NCBI GenBank assembly: GCA_028532985.1
Contig: JANCIK010000006.1
Location: 2,790,001-2,854,000, forward strand
From: Stropharia rugosoannulata
Lineage: Eukaryota > Basidiomycota > Agaricomycetes > Agaricales > Strophariaceae
Length of the DNA stretch: 64,000 nucleotides
Reading direction: 5' to 3'
The notes beneath the pieces are model-generated. The model was given only the letters and a program-made list of their open reading frames with translations, did not search any database and was not told the origin of the DNA. The position numbers and the translations under genes were made by a program. Every line of letters begins with the position of its first letter. Positions within the stretch are counted from its first letter, which is position 1. Below are positions 13,401-25,586 of this stretch, one piece after another.

Positions 13401-16400
13401 CCACACAGAATGCGTGTAATATATACATACTCTGAAGTTTATGAAAAATACAAGACAGCCGTGCCTATGGGGTTTAGATGGGATGCAAATCTAGGCCACG
13501 TAGAATTAGACTCACGACTGAACCAGGACCCTCGGTCGTGTGCACCATTGGAGAAACCACAGTCGTCCGAGCCAATCACCTCTGATCATCATTGCGCCGA
13601 GTGCAAGAAGTAAGACCACAAAACTATTTAATTTGGAATACCATCATTTTGTGATGATACCTACTTTATGATCCTTGTCTATGACCAGTAGTACTTATTG
13701 ACATAGAGCCGTCATGGGTGCAAAACGTATACAAATTGTTGTGGTAATTGAAAATTTACCTTCGCGCCAGAAACTTCCTGTCGCTGCGGCCAGACTTTGT
13801 TTGTTGGCATCCGGTCTGACAGCTCAAGCTGGTGGCTGGCCGACAACATAGCCTCGCGGTGCAACAATGTGTGATCTCAACAGGGAGCTGACGTCGCCTG
13901 AGATTTCGTTACATTGTCTAATCGCTTTCTATCTTCTCCATAAATTATGTTTGCGTCTTAACCGGGCGCGTTTATTGGGGGAGGATCGGCGAGAAGAAAG
14001 TATACGCTGCTACTGTGGTGATTGTGGCTGACCCAATGGCGGTCGCGCTTCTGTCTGTGGTAACGCAACCACGGTGGATTGATGGGTGAGCCAATTATGT
14101 TTTGTCTTTGCATGAAGCATCCCAGTCGGCGGCGGGGATCGTCTGGCCGCCCTACGCCCCGCACCTGCCACTTGTACCTACTGCATTTGTGCTGCGACTC
14201 TCAGTCTATCTCTGACGTTATCCGTATTAGCTGCAATATATACATAGGCACTTGAATGGCATACACAGTCTGGAAAGAAGCTACAATAATTTCCTGACTT
14301 ATGTCCGCATTTCCAGGAATCGATGCCTCGTGATGAATATAATGGCGACACTCGTGCCTGTATGCAGCAGCTACCTCCTTCCGGACGGGGTCAGTTGAGC
14401 GGCTGGCTATCAAAATTAAGATTTCGATCGATGCACATACGCGCAAGTAAGCAGGACGAGCTGTGGATCTGGCGTATGCACTACGCTTTCCCTGTTCAAA
14501 TTTGCCTCCCAAAACGGGGGTGCGAGACTCATGTCACCGACGCTGGACGCATGTGCGCGCGCTGCGAGTCTATTGCATCAATCCAACGTCTCTCTCTGGG
14601 CTAGTGCGCGCGCAACTCCTGCTCAGCTGCTCCAAAGTCTTGCCAAAGTCGGCCATTGCCTGTCCCACGTCGCGCTACCCAGGGTCCGCACTTCCTTCCT
14701 CTATCCAGTTACTGCCAGCCCGGTGCCGACTGCTGTCAGAACCACGCCCAGACATTCCGCCTGCGCCCGCATCCCTGCAAACCCACCCCTCAACGGACTA
14801 TTAACCTGGAAAATCAGCTCATATCAGCCCGGGGCCAGATAAAATGCAGGGCGTGACATGTCCATGCACCATCACAGTATCCCGGACGTCCCAGAGTCCC
14901 AGACATCGTCCACGCTCCCCCCCGCGCCCGCGGCGGGCCCGATGCAGCCGGATTTGGTATTTCCGAATGCGGCGTACGCATCAATTGAGTGCTGAGTTAT
15001 TATGCCGGCTGATATCTCTGCTTACCGCGTCGTCAGGGCGCGCGGGCGCGCGAGTCAGATGTCTCCATACATATGTATACGCATTCGTCTACGGCGCTCT
15101 GTATGTATGTTCAAAAACCACTGCGGAAAAACCGCAAATAAAGTGGTTGCCGGACGAGCAGCGGAAATGCAACGGCGCCGCCATTACGGATGCTCCCAGC
15201 CGTGTCTACTGATTACAAAGTATATCGCTGTGAGCTCTCTGCCTACTCGAAACGATGAGAAGTTGACCCTGTATAACCTTAAAATTCGGCTGCTGTTGCG
15301 CAATTAATAATCCTCTGCAAATTGGCCCGTATCTTACGCAGTCGATAACGCGGGATAACGCCAGATTTTATTCCTTAACATGTAATTTTCTTTGCTTATG
15401 CATCCATACGTCCACAGGTTAATAAGCAGCTCGGCGCAGCGCTTGTTCTACAGTGGGCATCCTAAAATAGTTCTCATCGTGGAAGGCTTGAATGCCGGCC
15501 AACTGAGGCGACGCCTAAGAATGCGGAGCTTCCTGGAGCTTCAAACCCCGGCGCTCTCTACTGTATGCCGAAGAGTCAACAAATGGGTAAGCCAAGTGGG
15601 CTAGCAAGCTCCGCGCCACTTTTCAGAACCTCGTCAATCGCCGCGTTTGGGTTCTCCGCACTGTAAATCTAACCTCATCGCCTCAAACATTATACAGTAT
15701 GTATTTATGTACGTACAACGTCACATTGCCCTTATTATCTCTCCGCCGTCTCGCTCGCTCTCAGTCGCATATGGCCCGCCAAAGCTTTTCACCGCAGAGA
15801 TGCACGAAATGCCAATGCCATAAGCAGATCAAGATGGATCAGAAGAAAGCTTTCCAAATGGGGTCAACAGCAACTCTAATTTATTGCCTCCATGATGCCG
15901 TGCGTCATGAATATCCCAGAAGAGAAAGGTTATGTAGCCGGTGCGTCTATACAGGCTCCCAGTGGATGCCTGTATGAGTCGACATACAGGCACAGCTCAG
16001 GACAAGAATCACGCGCGGCTGGGCGCCATCAGCTTTCAGTGGAAATCAGAAACAGAGCGGGGCCAGACGTCGGCCAGACCCCTTATGCACGGTGAAAGAC
16101 CCCACCTGAAAGATCTGCGTGGTCTACCGAGAGCCAGACAGAGTTCTGTCAGCGCTGGCGTAGAACCCCTGTCCGGTCGGTCATGTCACCCCCAGGATCC
16201 GTGGAGATACTACATACATGTCTGTGTATGTCGCGAGCAGTGTTCAACGCACTACAGCAGCTCACACTCTACCCACATTTCACTTGTCAAATACAAAATA
16301 TCGTCGAAGGCGATGGGCGCGGCCACCGGCAAATTCTGCTCATTCCTAGGTGCGAATTACCATGGACTTATAATAATAATAGACATATATGTATACATAA

Positions 16401-18580
16401 ACGCATAACGAGCACTTAGAACACCGCACGACGTCCGGCACGTTCGTACTTTCAAGTTTCTACGCCCGTGTGTGGCCCTGTGTAACCGGCTACACCGGCA
16501 TCTAATCGCTAAACAGCTCTAGTAAAACTTCAAACTCCAAGTGCGCTGTCTATCTCTCCCTTTCGCGATGCAAACGCAAAAGTTTAAACAACACCTTACT
16601 TGAAATGTAAGTACATACATCAAGGTGGCCCATATACGCGTAAGTAACAAATGTAACCGACTGGGGCTGCCCCAGTGTCTCACTGAGCAGACCTGCCTGC
16701 CTGCATGTCTGTCAGAGCCGCGCGAGTTTATTTGACTGTCCACAGTATGGACCAACATTTATGGCTCCCACTCCACGCCCGGCTGATGCACATAATACAC
16801 GGTACGTACGCGGCACGCGCGCATGACGGCGGGTGCGTCCAAGCGCGCCACGCGCATCAACGCGGCATCGCGTCGTGCCATCCCGTCATGCAACATGGCA
16901 GCAACAGTGCATACTTACACGTCCGATTCGGACGTACACTCCCCTAAGATCAGTCAAGGACAGGAGACCTCTGGAGACCTTTTCAAGGGCTCACAGAGAT
17001 GTTTTAATTGGATGTATTCGGGGTATCTCTTCATTCAGGAGACCAGAAGGGGGTCTGTGGACTGTATAAACGCCGTCGCAGTGCTAACTGCCCACCGCCG
17101 GCGGGCGCGCCGTATTATTCAGGCCGAATATACGGTATATTCTCTTTTTAAAGGATGCATATATCTCTCAGCAGGCAGAAAAGTCGGTGAAGGAGCATAC
17201 TGACCAGCCTGCTTTAAAACGTCGCCCGTATCCGACTGACGCCTCGGGGCGTGAGAAATGTACGCAGTTTGTTCACGCGCACAGAGCGGCTGCGCAGCGC
17301 ACAGTCAATGATACGACTGCACTGTTTAAAGAACTTGAATGCATGTAAGAAAATAGAAGGTAGCATAAACGGGTGCGCAGACCCGGTCGTTCCCCCGCTC
17401 TCTCGCAGCATACCGTGTAAAGTGTCCACCATCCAGCTCGCGCGTCCCGCATCTCCAGCAGGTCCCGGCGCGGACTCCATTTGGCACCCGCCCGCGACAA
17501 CGCTGGAGACATAACTGTGCTATATTCGCATGATCAGGAAGCATTTGCACTGCTGCCTTTGGTGCAATGTTCACTGCAAAACATAGAAATATATGTTGTC
17601 ACTGCCATTTACTCTACAACACGACATGTGTACGCTGCCATGGTGGTATTCGGACAGGAGACAGGTCGCGGGCAAGATATGGCTGGATATAACGGGACAA
17701 TATATACCTCCGCGTGACAGCGACTGGGAAATGCGACAGGAACTCAGTGTACAGCGGCTCCCAGGGTAGTCCGTCACTGGAAATAATCATTCTGCGGTGT
17801 CCGTCCATTCAATTAGCTTTTCAAAACGGAACAATCATCATCGCTGCACGTCGTCAAATTTTATGTACCAGAAGAAGATGTTGATGCAGATAAGGCATTC
17901 TCATTTGACTTAATTGGTCTATGTATACAACAATAATGGCCCATGACCGACCAGCCGTTGAATTTGTGGTCCAGGATACAACTTCGGATGAGAGCATCTC
18001 TGTTTGAACGTGGAAGCTATGGAAGTATACACATGCACGCTAGTTACACCCTTAATCCTATCATATGACGAGCAAGATTCCAGCGTCGCGAAGCTATGGA
18101 ATGGAATGTGCTAGCGACCAGAGTTTAAAGTATTTTGGTGTGTAGAGCAAGTAATGCGTCCGAGGCTAAGTCTCAGCCACCGTACCCAGGACATAGTAAA
18201 ACGGGTCTATGTAGTCCACAATCTGCACAGGTGCGCAGTTACTTACTGTAAAAAAAACACCGGTCTATTGAAATTGCATCGCTTTGAGGACTCTAGCTTA
18301 GTGCCCCACTCTCGTATGTAATAGTAATTAATTGCCTCTATCCTACAGGTGCTTCTCGCCTGAATCGCACGGCCGGGACATAATGTCTGCGTCTTCTAAG
18401 CATGTGCGAAAGTTCGACAAGCACCCGCGTAGACCTATATAGACGCGCAGACTGGGGCATGAGCGCATCGCCCTCAGGGTACAGGCGCTGTTCTCATATG
18501 ACCAATGAGCTTATTTGAGATGTAATATCGTTTTATGTTTAATGTTCTGGTTCTAGTGGCGTTTATGCGGAAACGCCCTG

Positions 18581-18607
18581 CACGTGCGTGCGCGCGCGTG
18601 TGTGCGC
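18581..18607. repeat. 27-bp alternating pyrimidine-purine tract
   Basis: Every step alternates pyrimidine and purine, using CG, CA and TG. Such tracts favour the left-handed Z form under negative supercoiling. No gene abuts it. Confidence 0.55.
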
Positions 18608-21292
18608 CCGAGCAGGGCACTGGGGCACGGGCGCCGGCTTCGGTAAGCAAGTTCAAAAGCTATGGGGTATAGACCATGCTTCGCATGTAGACCTCGCCGG
18701 CCGGGGGTGGACCAAGAACGCGCCGAATGTCACATCCTCCCCAAACATTATTAAAACGGCACATACGCATGCCAGCGCTATAAAAATACATAGTCCAAGA
18801 TAGGGAGGCAGGTGCCACACAGACCAAACACGACCATCTCAAAGGCGCCTAATAGAGTTTGTGAATATTACGGCACATTACAGTAACAATGTCGATTTCT
18901 GTGGCAATACATACCCACTGGCCGCCTAAGTTCCTACTATGTGCGCGGGAATGGAAGAACACAAAGTACATACATATGTATCCTTCTGTGTATTCATCTT
19001 ATTTTGAGTGTATGTATCAGTATCCGATTCATCCATGTCATTGGCACGAGTAAGCGACTACCCCCGCCGCGTTGTTCACCGGAGGCTCAAATCCCATGAT
19101 GCATATAATTGCATCTCGGTCTACAACGAGTCTGAGAGGTGTCCAGACGACCTGATGGATGACCGTGAAGCTATCTACACCGTAGTACCGCCCCGAAACA
19201 GTCTTCTACCGCGATAGGAGCAGCTGGGCTAGAGCATATGTAATGATTACAAGTTGAATTCTCACCGCCCCCGAGTCGGAGACGTAGTCATTGAATAGCA
19301 ATGTCATGATGGTCTTTCTTCGCCTGTCTATCCATCCATCTTCCGACAAAGCCAACAACCGGGGAATAGCACTTCGGTGAACATACTTTATAGGACCATG
19401 ATGGCAGAATTTCAGCGAGGCGAGTAGGGCCTGCCATACATTCGTATCACTCGTGCACGCAGTCACCTGCGCAGCACCCCTCCTGGACCCCCCCATCCGC
19501 ATCTGCAACGCATCTTCGTACTGTGTCTGCTAAATCTGCGCCCTCGTCGCGACGCAAGCGGCCGGGTTGATAGGACGCAGTTATGCCTCCCCAGGCGCAA
19601 GATAAAGTTCTGGCATACGCATGTGGCTCTCACAGGGGTCACAAATAGACGCAATGCGTCGGACCGTGGCCGCACACTGCAGAATGTCGGCGAGTTGCCC
19701 AAGTACCTCCTACATCGTCTTATTATACACACCAGATTGCCTTTCTCGGTTTGCTACTCGCTTTACATACTGCACAGGTACATAGGCACGCCTCACGATA
19801 CTCTATATACCCATACCACTCTTTACGCCACACTGAAAAATCCAAACGCTTTCAGGGACGGGGGTAAGATGGTAGTAGGCAGACGCACAAATAACGCCAT
19901 GATCCATCCCTAGCGCGTCTAATAAAGTTTACTTGTTCCTACTGCGCACGAAGCATTCTCTGCAGCACTACTTTAGACCGCGCCCGCGCCCACGCCCAGC
20001 CGGCTAGCTACGGGCGCGTAGCCTGTTTCTCAACATGGTAGTTTTTTCATGGCATACCTATATTCTACCACCCTATATTTTACTACGTCTTGGCTTGCCG
20101 GACTGCCAGCCTCTGACCTACCAACTGGCCTACAACTACCTATCTAGTACCTACCTGCCTACCCATCATGCTAATAAAAGAGTATACAATAATATCTATC
20201 AGGCGTCACATACTACCGGACGGCCTAGATCTCTCTTTTTATTCGAGCAGGGCAGAGCAAGGGTCCGGGTCTAGGCTTGTTTTTGTAGTGAAATGTATAG
20301 GCCGCCGTGTCGCCCTCGCTTCACCCCTTCCGTTTCGAGGGTAGAACGTGCGCCTTTGCGTTCAGGCCCACCCGCCAACCTCTAGCTTCCCACCCATGCA
20401 TTTTCAGTGCGTTTAAAGAAATACAAATGCGCTCTACCGAAGGTCCAGTCCTTCTTCACATATAGAAGTCGTAGATCCTGGAGATCCTGAGCAAAGGAAC
20501 AAAGCGGTCCGAGTCCCTGGCAGCTTCTTCCGTGCACGTAGGAAGTAGGGAGTAAGTAGAGAGATTAGAAACCATTGACAAACTCGCCATCCGTTCGCTG
20601 TCCAGGATCCAGGGCACAAGCGCGCCCAACAATGCGCACAGTCAAGAAGGGCCTGATTGTATAAAGTTTGATGAGTTGATGAATTGACACCCCCAAAAAA
20701 AAGGTTTGATAAATTGCGCTGTGCGCTGTGGGCTCTGAGTGCCAGCCGAGAAACGGGGATGGGTAGACAGATCAGCCGGCGAATAAGAACGAGAAGATTT
20801 AGCTGGAAAACGAGGCAGGCAAATCATATTGATATCAACCCAACATATTTATGAACACACACACACGCCCCCCTCCCGCCGCCGGCCGTTAACTCAATTA
20901 TTTGTAGCTCTGGTGGGAGCGCTGAGCGTCGAGAGCTCATCGACAGAGCTGGAGCTGGGTCACGAAAAATAAAAATATACACACGGCGTCCTTTATATTC
21001 TCCAACGTTTTTAAAAATGTGTACGCAGTTCCGAGTGGCAGGAAAGCAAGGGCACATACACACGCACAAAATAGTACATTCAAGATAATATCTATAATAA
21101 CGCGAGTTCAATAGAAAGAAATTGGTTCAAAAAACAAAACAAAAGCATACAGACTGAATAGCAATTGATCATGAGGGGAGGTATCAAGAAAAATAGAATT
21201 GAGTATAATAGTGAATGTACGCACTCACGTACTCTTTTCTAGTATTGAAGACTTGCAGAGTCTTGTCGACGACAGCAACGGATTCGTTCTAA

Positions 21293-22750
21293 TTATGACA
21301 CAGAGAGACCAACCGCTTGTGCGGCGCCCTGCAGGTAGGCCACGCACCCTTCGTGCAACTCGCGCACAATGTCCTGTGGGTTGTGAGTGTGTCAGTAGGA
21401 GGTATATGCCGCCGGTAAGGGGTGAGTGTGGGTAGTAGGAGGTGGGTATGCGTTTCGGAGTGGTAAGCACATGCAGTCAGTAATAATTACACAGGAAAGA
21501 GCCAAAATTGATGAGTTCAGTGGCTAATGATAATAAACATGGTACTCACCCTAGCAGGCATGACACGATCGACGAACCCGACGCCCGCGCCGGCCCAGAC
21601 GAGCATGCGATCGGGATCACCGGCGCGTACGCCCGCCTCGAAGCGCGCACGGAGGTCAGCGTGGGACAGCGCGTCGGTGGCAAAATCGTCCACAGTAGCT
21701 GCGCACGAGACCACGGAATCAGCATAAACATTACACGCTATCCGTCAACTACTCACCGTTCCTTACTGCCCGCCCATCCACGCCCGCAGGCCACCCCGTC
21801 GTCCCGCGCACAGCGTCGAACGCCATCGTACGCACGGAGTCACCCGAGCGCGCGTGGACGATGACGTCCTTCTGCGCGGCGGTGTAGAGCGCTTCGGGCG
21901 TCGCGAGGAAGCGCGTGCCGAGCACTATGCCGGCGGCACCCAACGCGAGCAGGGCGGCGAGGTGCGCTGGGGTAGAGAGGCCGCCTGCTGCGAGCAGAGG
22001 CGGGGTCTGAGTTTGGGACTGGGACAGGGCAGCGGCGACGAGAGGGAATAGGGTGAGCAGGGGCAGGCCGGTGTCCTTACCGTGCCCGTGCCCGCCTGCT
22101 TCGATACCTGCTTGGGCGCTTAGCGCAACGACGGACAAACGGAGTGCATAAACATACCTTGCACGACGATGACGTCCGCGCGCCAGTCATCGCGCGCGCG
22201 GAGCGACTCTTCGACTGTGCCCACCTGGATGAACAGCTTCACCGCATCAGGCGTCCCCGCGCGTGGGTCGTTCTCTTTAACGTATCGCGCCCAGCGGGCG
22301 ATGTCGTTGCCAAAGGCGAGCCAGAGGGCACGCACGCCGCTGGCCAGGGCGATGTCGAGCAGCTCCGTCGCACGCGCCGGGTGCGCGTCGAGCTGCCACG
22401 CGAGAAAGCCGATGCCTATGTTTAGGCTGTGGGGTACGGGGGTGGATGGGGAAGAGGCGAGGCGCTCACGCGCCAGGGCGATCTCGCGCTTGAGCGTTTC
22501 CGGTGAATCGTAACCTGCTGAAAGGAAGCCAAAGCCGCCACCGAGGGTTACCTCCGCTGCGAGCAGGCCTAGTGCGCGTGTTCTGTCAGGTCGAACAATG
22601 AGAGGTTGAATAGGATGCACGCACCGCCGCTTGCTCCAGCCATGGCTCCCGAGACAACGGGGGTCTTGATCCCTTCGTCGCATTTGTTAAGGCATTAAAT
22701 GGCGAAGAAACCTGGAGCGTACCGAGGACAGTGGTGAGTGGTGTCTGCAT
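21293..22750 (-). CDS. Nitronate monooxygenase (2-nitropropane dioxygenase family), six exons
   Basis: FMN-dependent enzymes of this family oxidise alkyl nitronates to carbonyl compounds and nitrite. Exons read from the start codon at 22750-22748: 22723-22750, 22625-22672, 22158-22568, 21757-22107, 21550-21698 and 21293-21373. They sum to 1068 nt (355 residues), all with GT-AG introns. Motifs in family order are an N-terminal MQTPLTTVLG, VVSGAMAGASGG, GGGFGFLSAG, VQGIEAGGHG (the conserved glycine-rich FMN segment, split by an intron after VQ-G), LLAAGG and IVLGTRFLAT. The C-terminal exon, beginning DIVRELHEG, also fits the family. Length matches the usual 330-370 residues. It diverges from the SmB gene across a 0.4-kb intergene. 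Whether the native substrate is propionate-3-nitronate or another nitronate cannot be told from sequence. Confidence 0.88.
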
Positions 22751-23171
22751 CCTTGCCGTACTTTGTAAGGCGCTTGTTTGCTTTCAGAGATCAATTGTCA
22801 AATAGTTGTTGAACTTGGGCCTGAATCTTTGAGGGATGCTAGCATCGGACAATGCTTATATAGAGCAGAAGCAGGGAGCGGGGAGACCCGGTAGACGACA
22901 AAGAACTTGCTAAGCAGCAAGCACGAGCAGATTGCGAAATGCGGCGCAGACGGGGACAGGGCGTAAGCGGGGGTGGCTGTGCCCACGGGTTGTATGCCGC
23001 TGTGTGCGCGTGTTTGTCTGAAAAGAAACAGTGTTGATGGGCGGTCGACAAGGCCTGCAAGTGCACCAACTATTTGTTGGCCACCTGCGACCTCGACCGC
23101 CCACAACTTGCTAGAAAACTAATCTGAATTTACAAGTGCACGAAACGCTCGCGTGCAGCACGTAGCCCATC
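22751..23171. promoter_or_regulatory. Divergent intergenic region between nitronate monooxygenase and SmB
   Basis: The two flanking genes start outward from this 421-bp segment, so it must hold both promoters and 5' leaders. I see no clear TATA box. Short open frames here are GC-driven and unconvincing. Confidence 0.5.
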
Positions 23172-23938
23172 ATGGTAAGCCGCTTCTTCTGCGCCGTGAT
23201 CGCCTGCGATCTGCTTGCTTACTGGCCGACTTTGTTATTTGCGACCTTTAATCCACTCTGATTGAACGAACGAAACGACCGTATCTGTGACCCGACGCGC
23301 AGCCTCCCCCGAAATCGAAAGGCGGCAAGATGCTCAGCCTCATCAACTGGCGCCTCAAAGTGACCATCAACGACGGCCGCGCGCTCATCGGCCAGATGCT
23401 CGCCTTCGACAGGCACATGAACCTCGTCCTCGCCGAGTGTGAGGAGTTCCGCCGCGTCCGCCCCAAGAAGAAGGCTGGCGAGGAACCCGCCGCCGAGCAG
23501 GAGATCAAGCGCGCACTAGGCCTCGTCATCCTGCGCGGCGAGACCGTCGTCAGCATCGCCGTTGAGGGCCCACCGCCCGTCGTCGATGAGGACAAGAAGA
23601 ACGCGGTGCGTGTGCCTTTGATTATAGCTTGTATGGCGTTGCTGATAGTGATGTGCAGCTCCCGATGGGCCCTGGACGCGGTATGCCTGCTGGACGTGGA
23701 ATGGGCATGATGCCCCCGCTCGGCCCGCCTTCGCTCGCCCGCCCCCCGATGCCCTTCGCGCCCCCCGGCATGCCCGGACCCCCGCCCGGCTTCAGGCCCC
23801 CAGGCTTCCCTCCCGGCATGCCCTTCCCCCCTCCGCCGGGCTTTGCTGGTCCCCCACCTGGGTATGTCCTCCCCTCTTCCTTTGTCTTTCCTTTCTTCCA
23901 TTAACCACCTCCACAGGTTCCAGCCTCCCCCACAATAA
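23172..23938 (+). CDS. Small nuclear ribonucleoprotein SmB/B' (Sm core protein)
   Basis: SmB is one of seven Sm proteins that form the ring on U1, U2, U4 and U5 snRNAs in the nucleus. Exons: 23172-23174 (the ATG alone), 23303-23605, 23659-23861 and 23917-23938; total 531 nt, 176 residues. The Sm fold is visible: Sm1 contains NWRLKVTINDGR and MLAFDRHMNLVL, and Sm2 contains LGLVILRGETVVSI. After it comes a Pro/Gly/Met-rich tail with repeated PPGMPGPPPG-like units, typical of SmB and a known ligand for proline-binding splicing factors. The first coding exon holds only the start codon; joining it to exon 2 gives MPPPKSKGGKML, as in other SmB proteins. An alternative start at ATG 23330 would drop nine residues but would keep the Sm fold. 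Confidence 0.92.
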
Positions 23939-24617
23939 TTGCCCGGCCGCCTCGCTTCGCGATCTCTTCCTCGCCAAACCAAGGCCGATCCAAGCTACGA
24001 CCTATAAGGGCGTCGAGGACTACAAAAAGGCGTGTTGTAGATGTTGTATGGTACGCTGTGGTATGGTATGGTATGTAACTCCCAGACCAGGAGCTGTGTG
24101 TGTATGTGTGTTGTTCTTTGCGCGTCGTACCACGTATTGGTATTTTTCCCGTGTATCGCGCGTTGTTCTCTTCTTATCTCGCGTTCTCCCCTTGCATCTC
24201 AGCATCAGAGAACGACCTAGCGTCCAACATACTAACTTCAAGTCAATGCATGGATTTTTTCAAGTTCAATGGCTCCGTGGTGGCCACTCTTGGTCGCTCA
24301 TATTCTCTCATATCACTTCGTTTCATGGCATAGGGAAAGACTTACTAACTATGCTAAGACGGTCTTCACCGGGCGTTTGACTGTATACCAAGGTCTGCAC
24401 TTGGTTACGACAGTAAATATTCTGGACAAAGCTGTGCCAGATCACAGTGGTGTATGCTCTTCAAGTGGCCGATAATAACGCATTTGTGTGGACTCGACTC
24501 TGCTTTGAACATGCGATTTTATAATTATTTCTTTCCAAAATCCTCATTGGCATTACTATCTTTTGTCAGATTCCATTTACCTAACTTTCATGGTATAACT
24601 CATCTATTGTTACATAC
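23939..24617. other. Convergent intergenic region with a GGTAT repeat
   Basis: The region lies between the 3' ends of SmB (plus) and the IRG-type GTPase (minus). It contains a three-unit GGTAT repeat at 24060-24075 and otherwise no feature I can support. Both 3' UTRs presumably fall here. Confidence 0.5.
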
Positions 24618-25586
24618 TTAATCCTGCCAAATTTCAACAAATGCTTGGGCACCAGATCCCTCTTTTCCACCATCATCATTCTGAATCTTCACATCTTCTT
24701 TGTAGTCTGGAAAGATTTCCTTATAAAACGTTCTTTCATCGATGACGTCGGAATCATCGTCTTGCCTCAGCCACTTGCGCATCCCATCAGCAGACAAAAT
24801 GTAAACCGGCCGCATAGGCAGGTTGAGTTTGGCGAGGTTCTCATGCACCGTCTCCTTCGTCTTTTCTACCAGCCTTCGTACCGCCTCCGTATCGTCGCGC
24901 AGCTGATGGTCTTCTCTTTTGAGATTAGCAATGAGCTGGTTGGATTTCGTACGGACCAAGTACGTAGGTATCCCGCATTGGTGTGCATTTTGCAGGATGG
25001 TGGCGGCAGTCTCTGTGAAGCGGTCGGAGAAAACGACGATCAGGGCGTCAAAGGTGTACAGGTGCTGTGTTGTGAAATACAGCCACCCGCGAACGTTCAG
25101 TGTATTTGCTCCGGGGATATCGTACCATTGGACGTTCGGGAGGTTTGGGTCTGGATAGGGTTGGATTTCGGTGGTGGTCTCGTTGATCCCCACTTTAGCC
25201 GCACCCTCGTCGTCGTCGTAAAGACAGCGCAACGCGTTCAGCAGAGAAGACTTGCCTGAGCCAGACTCGCCAGTGACAGCAATGTTGAGTGCGCCGGGTC
25301 TGTACCCGTGTTCGGCTCGGACACGGGCTATTTCCTCCCTCGTTGGGCGTATATCTGGCGGTATGCCGCGCAAGAGTTTCTCCTCCGCTTCCTGCACGCG
25401 GCGCTCGATTTCAGCCTTCTCGCGCAAGTGTTTGTCCTCCATGCGGCGCTTCATATCATCCACCTCGCGCGTGCGCCGCTCATCCTCAAGGGCCTTTTGC
25501 AGCTCTTCTTTCTCCTTCCGAAAACGCTCGGCTTCCTTACGTGCTTCATCCCGCTCCCCCTCTGCCTTCGAGACTCCTGCGCCCAT
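24618..25586 (-). CDS. IRG-type (immunity-related) GTPase, single exon
   Basis: A 322-residue protein in one exon, unusual among its intron-rich neighbours. Residues 5-72 are Glu/Lys/Arg-rich heptads, a predicted coiled coil. The GTPase domain follows: G1 P-loop GESGSGKS at 106-113, threonines of the switch I region near 137-140, G3 DIPG at 156-159, and a G4-like TKSN at 213-216. The N-terminal GA sequence (MGAGVSK) is a plausible N-myristoylation site (Gly2), which would place it on membranes. The arrangement fits interferon-inducible GTPase (IRG) relatives that occur in basidiomycetes. In G4 the usual aspartate is replaced by asparagine, which could alter nucleotide specificity. It lies on the same strand as the TPR-CHAT gene. 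Membrane remodelling or stress response is inferred from the family, not shown. Confidence 0.8.
   Translation of the reverse strand: MGAGVSKAEGERDEARKEAERFRKEKEELQKALEDERRTREVDDMKRRMEDKHLREKAEIERRVQEAEEKLLRGIPPDIRPTREEIARVRAEHGYRPGALNIAVTGESGSGKSSLLNALRCLYDDDEGAAKVGINETTTEIQPYPDPNLPNVQWYDIPGANTLNVRGWLYFTTQHLYTFDALIVVFSDRFTETAATILQNAHQCGIPTYLVRTKSNQLIANLKREDHQLRDDTEAVRRLVEKTKETVHENLAKLNLPMRPVYILSADGMRKWLRQDDDSDVIDERTFYKEIFPDYKEDVKIQNDDGGKEGSGAQAFVEIWQD

Larger units (their letters stand above)
699..21292. other. Gene-poor tract of about 20.6 kb
   Basis: No frame here gives a recognisable protein domain. The longest open frames (191 codons at 9785-10360 on plus, 173 codons at 9024-9545 on minus, 163 codons at 7684-8175 on minus) have no familiar motif and no convincing splice-linked neighbours. 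CpG-containing words are common, so there is no obvious sign of repeat-induced mutation or methylation decay. Short words such as ATGTAC, GTACAT, TACATAC and TATGTA recur roughly every kilobase (for example near 2204, 2700, 3325, 3950, 4490, 5300, 5610, 7390, 10015, 15700, 16610, 18965), often as short ACAT/ATGT microsatellites. It could be a pericentromeric or other heterochromatic block, an old degraded repeat region, or a region of non-coding transcription. Confidence 0.6.

Noticed and set aside
699..21292. Mating-type pheromone genes hidden in the gene-poor block
   Set aside because: No short frame ends in a clear CaaX prenylation box, and no pheromone-receptor or homeodomain gene is in the window.
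699..21292. Repeat-induced point mutation or methylation decay of an old transposon
   Set aside because: CpG words are frequent and TpG/CpA excess is not evident by eye; no reverse-transcriptase or transposase fragment was recognised in any frame.
22798..23106. Minus-strand frames upstream of the nitronate monooxygenase
   Set aside because: Three overlapping frames of similar length reflect GC bias. The monooxygenase start at 22750 is well supported, so this is promoter sequence.
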